This document shows positions 50,651-59,281 of a DNA stretch of 64,000 nucleotides, piece after piece. Below the pieces are notes generated by a model. It was not told where the DNA came from. It ran no database searches and saw nothing but the letters and a program-made list of their open reading frames with translations. The stretch is from assembly GCA_036504515.1 (NCBI GenBank), contig DASXVA010000012.1, positions 186,001 through 250,000 of the forward strand, in the 5' to 3' direction. The translations under genes were made by a program, and so were the position numbers. Origin of the DNA: AWTP1-18 sp036504515 (GTDB lineage: Bacteria; Pseudomonadota; Gammaproteobacteria; Burkholderiales; Rhodocyclaceae). How positions within the stretch are numbered: position 1 is the stretch's first letter; the number at the start of each line of letters is the position of its first letter.

Positions 50651-51295
50651 ATGATCATCACCGGGAATTCCATCTCAGCCTTGGGGCTTTACGCCAAAAA
50701 TCAGTCATCCCAAAGGCAAGTTTCTTCCACTGAAACGGCAACTACTGCCGATACGGCAACTTCCACCACGAAGTTCACCCTGTCGCCGGAAGGCAAGCGG
50801 ATGGCCCTGAGCGACTTGATGCCCATCGACATGTCCTCCAAACAGATCACCATCCCAAACGCGGAAGAACTGCAGGCCACGATAGAAAGGGCTAAACAGG
50901 TCCAGCAAGGCATGAATTCGCTGTATTCCGAGAGCGGCATCAACAATTACGAACAGCAACTGATCAAGCAGGGGAATCAACAACAAACCGCCGTGATCAA
51001 ACTAGATGGCCAAGTCGTCGGCAGCTTCAGCGATCAGGGCTCGTTTTTCTCCAGCAACGCCATGGGCGCCCTGGTCAGCAACAGCAATGGCGACCAGAAC
51101 GCCATGGCGGCAACCCTGAAGGCGAAGTACGGCAGCCGGATTGAAATACAAACCTTTGCCCCCGGCCAGGGGCCGACCTTCGCCCAAGTAGAAAAGTCCA
51201 TCTACGGCACCGACTACTTTTCCCGTATCCCCCAAGCCGTTGCCGATTTCCGCAAGGAAGCCACCAGCTGGCTCAGCAGCAACTCACAAAGCTGA
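50651..51295 (+). CDS. Ser/Thr/Gln-rich hypothetical protein
   Basis: A 214-aa protein without signal peptide or membrane helix. It opens MIITGNSISALGLYAKNQS and continues through a Thr/Ser/Ala-rich stretch to about residue 45. A conserved-looking core follows (TLSPEGKRMALSDLMPIDMS), with a helical region of Gln/Glu/Lys (EELQATIERAKQVQQGMNSLY). The C-terminal half is mixed, including QTFAPGQGPTFAQVEKSIYG. GGGAG lies 6 nt before the ATG. The opening and composition resemble the protein at 41049-41540 (MITG..), although they do not align over their length. Function unknown. Confidence 0.72.
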   Translation: MIITGNSISALGLYAKNQSSQRQVSSTETATTADTATSTTKFTLSPEGKRMALSDLMPIDMSSKQITIPNAEELQATIERAKQVQQGMNSLYSESGINNYEQQLIKQGNQQQTAVIKLDGQVVGSFSDQGSFFSSNAMGALVSNSNGDQNAMAATLKAKYGSRIEIQTFAPGQGPTFAQVEKSIYGTDYFSRIPQAVADFRKEATSWLSSNSQS

Positions 51296-51495
51296 GGTCT
51301 CGGTAGCCTGCAAAACATCGACCTGCCGCCGCCCCATACTGTGGTCTCCGTCTGCCTCGTCCCCACCAAAAACGAACTTCCCGATGGGGACTTCGACCAA
51401 CTGAAACGCTCCATTGAGGAAAACGACCTGTGCCTGGAGCAGATCCAAAACTTCAAGTGACACCACCACCGATATATCCCAGCCAAGGAATCCCC

Positions 51496-51939
51496 ATGCC
51501 CCTGAAACCCATACCCCTCCTGCTCCTGGCCCTCGCCGTCTGGACTAGCCCCGCCCAAGCCCACGACAACGACGTTTACACCGCCGCAGTGAAAGTGGAC
51601 CAATTACTGCAAACCACGACCACTACCATCGGCCAGCCCATCCGCTACCCCCAGGACGGCCAGGCGCAACTGACCTTTCTCAAAGTCACTATTCCTCCCG
51701 GCGCGGAAACCGGCTGGCACCGCCACCCGGTACCTGGCGCCGGTTACATCCTCAGCGGCAAACTGACCCTGCTGGTAGACGGTGGTCGGGTCTTTGAATT
51801 GACGCCGGGCCAGGCCTTCACCGAAACGGTGGATACCCTGCATAACGGCAAGAATCTGGGCGCCGAGCCGGTGGTCCTACTGGTGACTTGGCTCGGGCAG
51901 GAAGGCAAGCCATACACGGTGAAGGGCACGCCCCCCTGA
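51496..51939 (+). CDS. exported cupin-domain protein
   Basis: A 147-aa periplasmic cupin. It has a signal peptide at 1-23 (LLLLALAVWTSPAQA, cleavage before HDND) followed by a single beta-barrel. The metal-site motif reads PGAETGWHRHPVPGAGYILSG, with the HxH pair present but no glutamate in its usual place. GQAFTETVDTLHNGKN supplies the second-motif histidine. AAGGA lies 6 nt before the ATG at 51496; the frame is open further upstream without support. A terminator shared with purM follows. The substrate is unknown. Confidence 0.85.
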   Translation: MPLKPIPLLLLALAVWTSPAQAHDNDVYTAAVKVDQLLQTTTTTIGQPIRYPQDGQAQLTFLKVTIPPGAETGWHRHPVPGAGYILSGKLTLLVDGGRVFELTPGQAFTETVDTLHNGKNLGAEPVVLLVTWLGQEGKPYTVKGTPP

Positions 51940-51965
51940 ACGGAAAGCCGCAGTTACTGGCTGCA

Positions 51966-52003
51966 AAAAGCAGAAGGGGCGGAAATCCGCCCCTTCTGCT
52001 TTT
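51966..52003. terminator. bidirectional terminator between cupin gene and purM
   Basis: An 18-bp perfect stem (51966-51983 with 51986-52003), A-rich on the left and T-rich on the right, with core CAGAAGGGGCGG. The genes converge here. Confidence 0.9.
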
Positions 52004-52019
52004 CAAACGTCCGGCTTGC

Positions 52020-53063
52020 TCACATCACGATGGTCTGAGCCTGGCCTTCTTTACGGGCTTCGATGCGACCGACACGATAGACGGTTTCGCCTTCGGCCTT
52101 GAGCAGGGCTTCGGCCTTGTCGGCGTCAGCGGCAGTCACTACCACCACCATGCCGATGCCGCAGTTGAAGACGCGGTGCATTTCGGCGTCGGCCACATTG
52201 CCTTCCTTTTGCAGCCACTGGAACAGGGGCGGCAGGGGCCAGGCTTTTTGTTCGAGGACGGCAGTAACACTTTCGGGCAACACGCGGGGCACGTTTTCCA
52301 CCAGGCCGCCACCGGTGATGTGGGCCATGCCCTTCACGGGCAGGGTGTCGATCAGCTTGAGCAAGGGCTTGACGTAGATGTGGGTGGGGGCCATCAGCAC
52401 GTCCCGCAGGGGCTTACCGTGGAAGTCGGCATCCATGTCGGGATTGGCGCGTTCGATGATCTTGCGCACCAGGGAATAACCGTTGGAGTGGGCGCCGCTG
52501 GAAGCCAGGCCCAGCACCACGTCGCCGGGCTGGATGGTGGAGCCGTCGATGATCTTGGACTTTTCCACGGCACCCACCGCGAAGCCGGCCAGGTCGTATT
52601 CACCGTCGGGATACATGCTGGGCATTTCGGCGGTTTCGCCACCGATCAGGGCACAGCCGGCGAGTTCGCAGCCCTTGGCAATCCCCTTGATGACATCGGC
52701 AGCGGTGTCCACGTCCAGCTTGCCGCAGGCGAAGTAGTCGAGGAAGAACAGGGGCTCGGCGCCTTGCACCAGAATGTCGTTGACGCTCATGGCCACCAGA
52801 TCCTGGCCCACGGTGTCGTGCTTGTTCAGGTGGAAGGCCAGCTTGAGCTTGGTGCCGACGCCGTCGGTGCCGGACACCAACACGGGTTCCTTGAATTTCT
52901 TGGACAGCTCGAACAGAGCGCCGAAACCGCCAATGCCGCCCATGACCTCGGGCCGCATGGTGCGCTTGGCGAAAGGCTTGATGCGATCCACCAGGGCATC
53001 GCCGGCATCAATATCGACACCGGCATCGCGGTAGGTCAGGGAAGTGTTCTGTGGGCTGGTCAA
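52020..53063 (-). CDS. purM: phosphoribosylformylglycinamidine cyclo-ligase (AIR synthase)
   Basis: PurM closes the imidazole ring in purine synthesis (FGAM to AIR, using ATP). The 347-aa protein has SLTYRDAGVDIDAGDALVDRIKPF, GIGGFGALFELSKKF, the ATP-binding GTDGVGTKLKLAF, MSVNDILVQGAEPLFFLDYFA, GGETAEMPSMY and HITGGGLVENVPRVLP. I start at a TTG (53061-53063, product MTSPQNTSLTYRD) with TAGGA 8 nt upstream, because homologues begin there and no ATG fits; the frame is open to 53207 without similarity. It is divergent from the AI-2E-family transporter gene. Confidence 0.95.
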   Translation of the reverse strand: MTSPQNTSLTYRDAGVDIDAGDALVDRIKPFAKRTMRPEVMGGIGGFGALFELSKKFKEPVLVSGTDGVGTKLKLAFHLNKHDTVGQDLVAMSVNDILVQGAEPLFFLDYFACGKLDVDTAADVIKGIAKGCELAGCALIGGETAEMPSMYPDGEYDLAGFAVGAVEKSKIIDGSTIQPGDVVLGLASSGAHSNGYSLVRKIIERANPDMDADFHGKPLRDVLMAPTHIYVKPLLKLIDTLPVKGMAHITGGGLVENVPRVLPESVTAVLEQKAWPLPPLFQWLQKEGNVADAEMHRVFNCGIGMVVVVTAADADKAEALLKAEGETVYRVGRIEARKEGQAQTIVM

Positions 53064-53162
53064 GATGGCATTCCTAAGAGTTCCGCAGCACGTTTTGCCG
53101 GTATGGCATCGCCAAAGTCGGCTAAAGTTGCAGGCTGCTGATTTGAAGAGCCGCGATTTTAC

Positions 53163-54251
53163 ATGACTGCCGACCGTCCTCAGGGTGTACCGAAATTCTC
53201 GCTGCAATCCGCCCTCTGGGTGGGTTTCGGTCTGGCCGTGCTGTTACTGCTGGCGCTGCTGGGGCCGGTATTGGCGCCCTTCCTGCTGGCCGGCATCCTG
53301 GCTTACATCCTCAACCCGCTGGTGACGCGGCTTTGCACCAAGGGCATGCCGCAACTGGCGGCAGTGCTGCTGGTGATGGTGGTCGGCATCACCCTGCTGG
53401 TACTGCTGATCCTGACCCTGGTCCCCTTGATTCGGGAAGAAACCCGCCAGCTCATCGCCCGTTTGCCCGACCTGCTGGGCCTCATCAATGACCAGATTGC
53501 GCCCTGGCTCAAGGAAAAGTTCGGCATTCGCCTCAAGGTGTATCTGACCCCCGCTGCCCTGCGGGAGCTGCTCAGCAGCAACTGGGATACGGTGCAGGGC
53601 ATCCTCGGCAGCCTGCTGGGCTCTGCCGCCACCAGCGGCCAGGTCCTGTTGCAATTGGTTTCGACCCTGCTGCTGACGCCGGTGGCCCTGTTCTACCTGC
53701 TGCGGGACTGGAAAAGCCTGTTGGAACGCATTGAGCACCTGATTCCCCGCCGCTGGCACGCCCAGTCGGTTTCCCTTGCCCACGAGGTGGACGGGGTACT
53801 GGCCGAGTTTCTGCGGGGGCAATTGCTGGTGATGGCGCTACTGGCGGTTTATTACAGCGTCGCCCTGACCGTTGTCGGCAGCGACTTTGCCTTGCCCCTG
53901 GGGCTGGTCACCGGTCTGCTGGTGTTCATTCCCTACCTGGGTTTCACCACGGGTTTTGTGCTGGCCCTGCTGGTGGCCCTGCTCCAGTTTCAAGGCTGGG
54001 GCCCCATCATTGCCGTACTGGCGGTGTATGGCATCGGCCAACTGCTGGAAAGCTTCATCCTCACGCCCTATCTGGTGGGAGACCGTATCGGCCTCCACCC
54101 CTTGGCCGTGATCTTCGCCCTGCTGGCCTTTGGTCAGCTCTTCGGCTTCTTCGGCGTCCTGCTGGCGCTGCCTGCCTCCGCCGCCCTGCTGGTGGGCCTG
54201 CGCAGCCTGCGCGAGACGTACCTCGAAAGCCGCTTCTACACAGGAAATTGA
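53163..54251 (+). CDS. AI-2E family transporter (PerM/YdiK-like)
   Basis: A 362-aa polytopic inner-membrane protein with about eight helices: a pair at the N-terminus (WVGFGLAVLLLLALLGPVL) and several in the C-terminal half. The family motif PYLGFTTGFVLALLVALLQF is present, together with ESFILTPYLVGDRIGLHPLAVIFALLAFGQLFGFFGVLLALPASA. A cytoplasmic/periplasmic central domain has RRWHAQSVSLAHEVDGVLAEFLRGQLL. The family name is historical; members export autoinducer-2 or act as Na+/H+ antiporters. Its stop shares one base with the hda start. Confidence 0.93.
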   Translation: MTADRPQGVPKFSLQSALWVGFGLAVLLLLALLGPVLAPFLLAGILAYILNPLVTRLCTKGMPQLAAVLLVMVVGITLLVLLILTLVPLIREETRQLIARLPDLLGLINDQIAPWLKEKFGIRLKVYLTPAALRELLSSNWDTVQGILGSLLGSAATSGQVLLQLVSTLLLTPVALFYLLRDWKSLLERIEHLIPRRWHAQSVSLAHEVDGVLAEFLRGQLLVMALLAVYYSVALTVVGSDFALPLGLVTGLLVFIPYLGFTTGFVLALLVALLQFQGWGPIIAVLAVYGIGQLLESFILTPYLVGDRIGLHPLAVIFALLAFGQLFGFFGVLLALPASAALLVGLRSLRETYLESRFYTGN

Positions 54252-54961
54252 TGTCTTCTTCGTCCCACCGCCAGCTCTTGCTGGATATTCACCGCCCCCC
54301 CGTACCCACCCTGGACAACTTTGTCGCCGGCAGCAATCTTGAATTGATGCAGCATCTGCAGGGCCTGACCGAGGTCGCCAATACCGGCGCCCTCTACCTG
54401 TGGGGCCCCGCCGGCTGCGGCAAGACCCATCTGCTGCGGGCCGTTGCTACGGCCGCCGCCAGTACCAATCCGGCCCGGCCGGTGTACATCACCCAGGCCG
54501 CCACCGTGGGAGAACGCCTTGACGTGCCCCCGGGTACCCTGCTGATTGTGGATGACCTGGAGCAGCTTTCCGCCGAGGCCCAGGTAGCCCTGTTCCGCGC
54601 CTTCATTGCGGCCCATCCCGACCGGCTGGCGCTGCTGTTATCCGGCACGACGCCGCCCCTGGAACTGGCCCTGAGCAAAGAACGGGAAGACCTGCGCACC
54701 CGGGTCGGCCAATGCTTGATCTACGAGATCAAGCCCCTCACCGACGAAGAAAAAGCCGCGGCCCTGCTGCAACACGCCAGCGGCAAAGGCATGAAGCTGG
54801 AAGACGCCCTGGTGCAATACCTGCTGCGCCATGGTCGCCGCGACCTGCCTTCACTGTTGGCAACCGTGGATGCCCTGGACCAGGCCTCCCTCGAACTCAA
54901 GCGCCCCGCCACCCTGCCCCTGCTGCGGGAGATCATGCAACTCAACGTTGAAACCCAATGA
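54251..54961 (+). CDS. hda: DnaA regulatory inactivator Hda
   Basis: A 236-aa DnaA-like AAA+ protein that works with the sliding clamp to promote hydrolysis of DnaA-ATP after initiation. The N-terminus has a clamp-binding-like QLLLDI (residues 8-13), then Walker A WGPAGCGKTHLL (Gly52-Thr59 region), Walker B LLIVDDLEQL, sensor 1 LLLSGTTPP and a C-terminal AAA lid ending AVQYLLRHGRRDLPSLLATVDALDQ-like (VQYLLRHGRRDLPSLLATVD). The domain IV DNA-binding part of DnaA is absent, as expected. The ATG overlaps the transporter stop by one base. Confidence 0.93.
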   Translation: MSSSSHRQLLLDIHRPPVPTLDNFVAGSNLELMQHLQGLTEVANTGALYLWGPAGCGKTHLLRAVATAAASTNPARPVYITQAATVGERLDVPPGTLLIVDDLEQLSAEAQVALFRAFIAAHPDRLALLLSGTTPPLELALSKEREDLRTRVGQCLIYEIKPLTDEEKAAALLQHASGKGMKLEDALVQYLLRHGRRDLPSLLATVDALDQASLELKRPATLPLLREIMQLNVETQ

Positions 54962-55635
54962 AGCCTGCCACCATGAAACTAGCCCTGTTCGACCTCGACA
55001 ACACTTTGCTCATCGGCGATTCCGACTTTGAATGGGCCCAGTTCCTCATCAGCAAAGGCGTGGTGGACAAGGAAGTGCAGGAAGCCAAGAACCAGGAGTT
55101 CTACGAGCACTACAGGGCCGGCACCCTGGACATCCACGCCTTCCTCGACTTCCAGCTCGCCCCCCTGGCCCGCCACAGCCGGGCGGAACTGGATGCCTGG
55201 CACAAGGAATACATGGAGCGCCACATCCTGCCCATCATCAAGGCGCCGGCCCGGGCTTTGGTGCAAAAGCACTTGGAGGAAGGCGCTCTGACTGCCATCG
55301 TCACTGCCACCAACAGCTTTGTCACCGGCCCCATTGCCCGGGAGTTCGGCATCGAACACCTGATCGGCACCATCCCCGCCTTCGAGAATGGTCGTTTCAC
55401 CGGCAAACCCCGGGGCACCCCTTCCTTCAAGGAAGGCAAGATCGAACGGGTGGAAGCCTGGCTTGAATCCCTCGGCTTCTGGTGGGGCAGCTTTGAAACC
55501 AGCCATTTCTACAGCGACTCCCACAACGACTTACCCTTGTTAAAAAAGGTCAGTCATCCGATCGCCGTAGACCCGGATGACACCCTCCGGGCCCACGCCC
55601 AAACCCAGGGCTGGCCGGTACTCAGCGTGCGCTAA
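54958..55635 (+). CDS. HAD-IB family phosphatase (SerB-like)
   Basis: A 225-aa haloacid dehalogenase superfamily phosphatase of subfamily IB. Motif I is LFDLDNTLL (the nucleophile Asp and the second Asp), motif II is AIVTATNSF, motif III has Lys in FKEGKIERV, and motif IV is FYSDSHNDLPLL. The family includes phosphoserine phosphatases and related proteins of unknown substrate. The ATG at 54958 overlaps the hda stop (ATGA); an ATG five codons later (MKLALFDLDN) fits homologues equally well. Cytoplasmic. Confidence 0.88.
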   Translation: MKPATMKLALFDLDNTLLIGDSDFEWAQFLISKGVVDKEVQEAKNQEFYEHYRAGTLDIHAFLDFQLAPLARHSRAELDAWHKEYMERHILPIIKAPARALVQKHLEEGALTAIVTATNSFVTGPIAREFGIEHLIGTIPAFENGRFTGKPRGTPSFKEGKIERVEAWLESLGFWWGSFETSHFYSDSHNDLPLLKKVSHPIAVDPDDTLRAHAQTQGWPVLSVR

Positions 55636-55655
55636 AGCAACACCGGCGCACACAG

Positions 55656-55687
55656 GCTTTTGCCATGGATTGATTCATGGCAAAAGC
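55656..55687. repeat. 12-bp perfect hairpin between HAD and rhomboid genes
   Basis: GCTTTTGCCATG (55656-55667) pairs with CATGGCAAAAGC (55676-55687) around GATTGATT. No U tract follows on either strand, so a classical terminator is unlikely; it could be a protein-binding or mRNA-stability element. Confidence 0.5.
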
Positions 55688-55800
55688 ACGAGGGGAGTTA
55701 TGTTGCTAAGCTGCCGGAAATGACATCTGGCTGCGAAGAACAGTGACGCTTTCGCGCGCGGGCAGACTTTCCACCCTTCAAGCAAGGTCGCCCTTCTCCA

Positions 55801-57276
55801 ATGGATATAGCCCAAGCCAACCCCGTGGCTCCCGAGACAGAGAGCATCCACACTCCCGTAACGTTTCATACTTTCCTTGCCCGGGATAGCCGCTACCGGG
55901 GCAAAGGAGAAATCAGCGTCAATCCGGCCCAGGGCGTCATCACCCTCAAGGGCCGCAAGATGCTGCGGCTGTGGCGCAGCCAGGAAACCTTTCCCCTGGA
56001 TTCGGTACACAACGCCAGAATCGACGGCAAAACCGTGTATTTCACGCTGCCCTTGGCCCGGGGGCAGTGGAGGGCCGTGCTCACCTGCGAAACGCCGGAA
56101 GCCGCGGCGCGGCTATGGAATGCCCTGCCCGAACACAGCAATCCTGCGCTCTATACCAGCCAGGATGCCCAGCGGGAAATGGAAGAAAAGCTCAAGGCCC
56201 TGTCCCCCGGCACCCCCATGACCTTCGGGCTAATCGCCCTCAATGTGCTGGTCTATCTGGTGCTGGGCAACCTGGGAGTGGGTTGGGACAACATCAAGCC
56301 GGAAGCCCTGATCCGCTGGGGCGGGAATTTTTCAGCCCTCACCACGGACGGCCAGTGGTGGCGCCTGATTTCAGCCATGTTCATGCACGGCGGCATTGCC
56401 CATCTGGCCTTCAACATGGTCGCCCTGTACCTCTTTGGCCGCACGGTCGAACGCATTCATGGCGCCCTGCCGTTTCTTGCGCTCTATCTCATGGCCGGCG
56501 TTGCCGGCTGTACCGCCACCTTGCTGACCAAGCCAGCGGCTGTCGGTGTCGGCGCCTCGGGAGCCATCTTTGGTTTGATGGGTTTGCTGGTGGCCTTCTA
56601 CATGGCGGACCGGAGTTTTCTTTCACCCCAAAGCCGCAAGTCCCTGCTGATCAATGCCGGGATCTTCGCAACGTACTACCTGATGCAGGGCCTTGGCAAA
56701 GCCGGCATTGACAACGCCGCCCACCTGGGCGGCCTGCTCTGCGGCCTGGTGACCGGCTATATCGTCGGCACCCCGGAACGACTGAAAAATCCGGGGGAAA
56801 GAAGTTCATCCCGTCTTGGTCTGGCCTTGGGGCTGGCCGCCACGGGAACACTGATCGGCTTATGGGCGGCACCGGACATCAAGCCGGATTTCCAGCAGCA
56901 CCAGGCCTTGGTGGAGATCGGCAATCAAATCGGTGAAAGCGACAAAGCCACCCAAGCCGATATGAAAAACATCGCTGCCCGGGCAAAAAGCGGCAGCATC
57001 AGTGACGCTGAAGCCGCGGGCATTCTGGAAAACCAGATTCAGCGTTACGGCCAACTGGAAAACCGCTTACGGGGCTTGACTCCCCGCACCCAGGGCTTGC
57101 GGCAGAGACATCAGGTTTTTCTCAGTTATGTGTCCCGGCGCAGGGAAGCCTTTGAAATACTGCGTCAGGCCGCCATTGCCAATGACGATAGCGGCACAGA
57201 GCGTTTCAAGGCCAAGATTGAAGAATCGAACGCCGCGCTGAAAACGCTCAGCGGCAATCAATCCTGGTATCCCTGA
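55801..57276 (+). CDS. rhomboid-family intramembrane serine protease with extra N- and C-terminal domains
   Basis: A 491-aa protein in three parts. Residues 1-130 form a beta-rich soluble domain of PH-like character (GKGEISVNPAQGVITLKGRK..). Residues about 140-330 are the rhomboid core with six helices: WWRLISAMFMHGGIAHLAFNMV (HxxxN), the catalytic Ser253 in GASGAIFG and His308 in AAHLGGL. Residues about 345-491 are helical, with a further transmembrane segment near 345 and then a periplasmic or cytoplasmic coiled segment (KSGSISDAEAAGILENQIQ). It is a standalone gene. The substrate is unknown; the extra domains make it larger than GlpG. The start lacks a good ribosome binding site. Confidence 0.9.
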   Translation: MDIAQANPVAPETESIHTPVTFHTFLARDSRYRGKGEISVNPAQGVITLKGRKMLRLWRSQETFPLDSVHNARIDGKTVYFTLPLARGQWRAVLTCETPEAAARLWNALPEHSNPALYTSQDAQREMEEKLKALSPGTPMTFGLIALNVLVYLVLGNLGVGWDNIKPEALIRWGGNFSALTTDGQWWRLISAMFMHGGIAHLAFNMVALYLFGRTVERIHGALPFLALYLMAGVAGCTATLLTKPAAVGVGASGAIFGLMGLLVAFYMADRSFLSPQSRKSLLINAGIFATYYLMQGLGKAGIDNAAHLGGLLCGLVTGYIVGTPERLKNPGERSSSRLGLALGLAATGTLIGLWAAPDIKPDFQQHQALVEIGNQIGESDKATQADMKNIAARAKSGSISDAEAAGILENQIQRYGQLENRLRGLTPRTQGLRQRHQVFLSYVSRRREAFEILRQAAIANDDSGTERFKAKIEESNAALKTLSGNQSWYP

Positions 57277-57310
57277 TCCCCGCGCTACAAGGAGAAAAAG
57301 GGGAAAGCCG

Positions 57311-57619
57311 TCAGCCCTGCTCTTCAGTGCTGGGAGAAACATGCTCCGGCAGACTGTCCCGCAGCAACTGACATTGGTGCAGGCCATAGTCCTTGCAATC
57401 ACAGGGATTGAGCAAAATCTGCCGACAAATGCCGCGAAACAGGCATTCCACCGTACCGAACACGTCGGTTCTGGGATTTTTGCTTTTCCCTATGTCGTCG
57501 ACGATTTCATGAATCGCCCGAAAGACCGCCTGGCGCGGAGAGGAAATCCCGCCGTTTTCGGCAAAGGATTTGCTGACCTGACCGACATGTTGCAGCAATA
57601 CGGACTGCTTCGACTCCAT
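57311..57619 (-). CDS. small Cys-containing hypothetical protein
   Basis: A 102-aa protein that I do not recognise. I start at the ATG at 57617-57619 (MESKQSVLLQ) because AAGGTGG lies 5 nt upstream; the frame is open to 57811 without support. The N-terminal two thirds is helical and polar. The C-terminal third carries five cysteines in CLFRGICRQILLNPCDCKD and HQCQL, a density that hints at metal or disulfide binding. It converges on the rhomboid gene and is otherwise isolated. Confidence 0.68.
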   Translation of the reverse strand: MESKQSVLLQHVGQVSKSFAENGGISSPRQAVFRAIHEIVDDIGKSKNPRTDVFGTVECLFRGICRQILLNPCDCKDYGLHQCQLLRDSLPEHVSPSTEEQG

Positions 57620-57946
57620 GCCAGCCACCTTTCCCCGGATAACCGGTAAACAAAACAAAAACCGAGGGGTGATGCTAAACAAACCATGAAAATTCATCAA
57701 TTTGGCGAAAGCCATATATCTAAAGCATGGTTTCTCATGGCATAAACCTTGTGATACTGCCCCCTGACGGCGCACCAAGCTGCTGCAGCGCAGTAACCAT
57801 TCACCGTACAAGGCTTATTCCCGCCAGGTCAAATAGTCCGATTAACCGTAGTCTGGCGCATTGCCCCCGGCTGTGGCATTGATTTCCGGTATCATTGCGC
57901 CCCCTTACCGGCATTTCTGCCGCCACTGAATGCACTCCTTAACTGC
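57620..57946. other. intergenic region between Cys-rich ORF and pcnB
   Basis: About 327 bp, AT-richer than its surroundings, lie between two divergent genes. It should hold both promoters. TATCAT at 57890-57895 could be a -10 box for pcnB, but no -35 box stands at the right distance. An imperfect repeat (GCCAT..ATGGC) lies around 57710-57740. I see no RNA gene. Confidence 0.4.
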
Positions 57947-59281
57947 ATGATTCGCAAGCTGTTGCGCCGCGTGTTCCACCGCGCCCCCTCCTCATCCCAA
58001 CATTCCGCCATCCCGGTTTCCCGCCACGGTATCCGCCGCGAGCATGTGTCCTCGGCCGCTCGCCGCACCTGTGAAGGCTTGCAGCACGCCGGCTTCAAGG
58101 CCTATGTGGTCGGCGGTGCTGTGCGCGATCTGATCGCCGGCATCAAACCCAAGGATTACGACGTGGCCACCAATGCCACGCCGGATCAGGTGCGCAATGT
58201 GTTTCGCCGCTCCCGCATCATCGGCCGCCGCTTCCAGATCGTCCATGTCATGTTCGGCGCCGAAACCATCGAGGTTTCCACCTTCCGCGCCGCCCACAAC
58301 GAGGACACCCTCAAGGACGAGCATGGCCGCGTGCTGCGGGACAATGACTGGGGCTCCATCGAGGAAGACGCCGCCCGCCGCGATTTCACGGTGAATGCGC
58401 TGTACTACGATCCCCATACCGAAGTGGTGTTCGACTATCACAACGGCGTTGCCGACCTGAAGCAGAAGACTCTGCGCATGATCGGCGAACCCCGCACCCG
58501 CTACCGTGAAGACCCGGTACGCATGCTGCGCGCCGTGCGGCTCTCGGCCAAACTGGGCCTGACCCTGGACCCCGCCGTGCGTGCCCCCATCCGCGAAATG
58601 GCGGACCTGATGGAAAACGTGCCAGCAGCCCGCCTGTTCGACGAAATGCTCAAGTTGCTGTTCTCCGGTCATGCCGTGGAATGCTTGAAGCGCCTGCGTA
58701 GTGATGGCCTGCACCACGGCCTGCTGCCCCTGCTGGATGTAATTCTGGAACAGCCCCTGGGCGAAAAATTCGTGCTGCTGGCCCTGGCCAGTACCGATGA
58801 TCGGGTACGGGCCGGTAAGCCCACTTCCCCCGGTTTTCTTTTCGCCACCCTGCTCTGGCACGAAGTGCTGGGCAATTGGGAAGCCCGCAAAAAGGCCAAG
58901 CAACTGGCCATCCCCGCCCTTTACGACGCCATGGACGAAGTACTCCAGGTTCAGGCGGAAAAACTGGCCATCACCCGCCGCATTGCCGGCGACATCAAGG
59001 ACATCTGGTCCCTGCAACCCCGCTTCGACAAGCGTTCCGGCAAGACGCCCCAGCGCCTGCTGGAACAGCCCCGCTTCCGCGCCGGCTACGACTTCCTGCT
59101 GTTGCGGGCGGCCAGCGGCGAAGTGGAACAGGAACTGGGCGATTGGTGGACCGAATTCCAGCATGCCAGCGACGAGCGTCGCGAGGAAATGCTGATGCCC
59201 GACAGCGGCCCGAAAAAACGTCGCCGTCGTGCCCCCCGCAAAAAGCCCGGAGGTGGTGACGGCGCAGGAGTTGCCTCTTGA
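57947..59281 (+). CDS. pcnB: poly(A) polymerase I
   Basis: PcnB adds 3' poly(A) tails that mark RNAs for decay. The 444-aa protein has the class II nucleotidyltransferase head domain (AYVVGGAVRDLIAGIKPKDY, then DVATNATPDQV with the catalytic acidic residues). IIGRRFQIVHVMFG and RRDFTVNALYYDP follow, then the RNA-binding segment EDPVRMLRAVRLSAKLGL. The C-terminal tail is strongly basic (GPKKRRRRAPRKKPGGGD). The folK gene starts within its stop codon. In betaproteobacteria pcnB, folK and the pan genes commonly stand together. Confidence 0.95.
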   Translation: MIRKLLRRVFHRAPSSSQHSAIPVSRHGIRREHVSSAARRTCEGLQHAGFKAYVVGGAVRDLIAGIKPKDYDVATNATPDQVRNVFRRSRIIGRRFQIVHVMFGAETIEVSTFRAAHNEDTLKDEHGRVLRDNDWGSIEEDAARRDFTVNALYYDPHTEVVFDYHNGVADLKQKTLRMIGEPRTRYREDPVRMLRAVRLSAKLGLTLDPAVRAPIREMADLMENVPAARLFDEMLKLLFSGHAVECLKRLRSDGLHHGLLPLLDVILEQPLGEKFVLLALASTDDRVRAGKPTSPGFLFATLLWHEVLGNWEARKKAKQLAIPALYDAMDEVLQVQAEKLAITRRIAGDIKDIWSLQPRFDKRSGKTPQRLLEQPRFRAGYDFLLLRAASGEVEQELGDWWTEFQHASDERREEMLMPDSGPKKRRRRAPRKKPGGGDGAGVAS

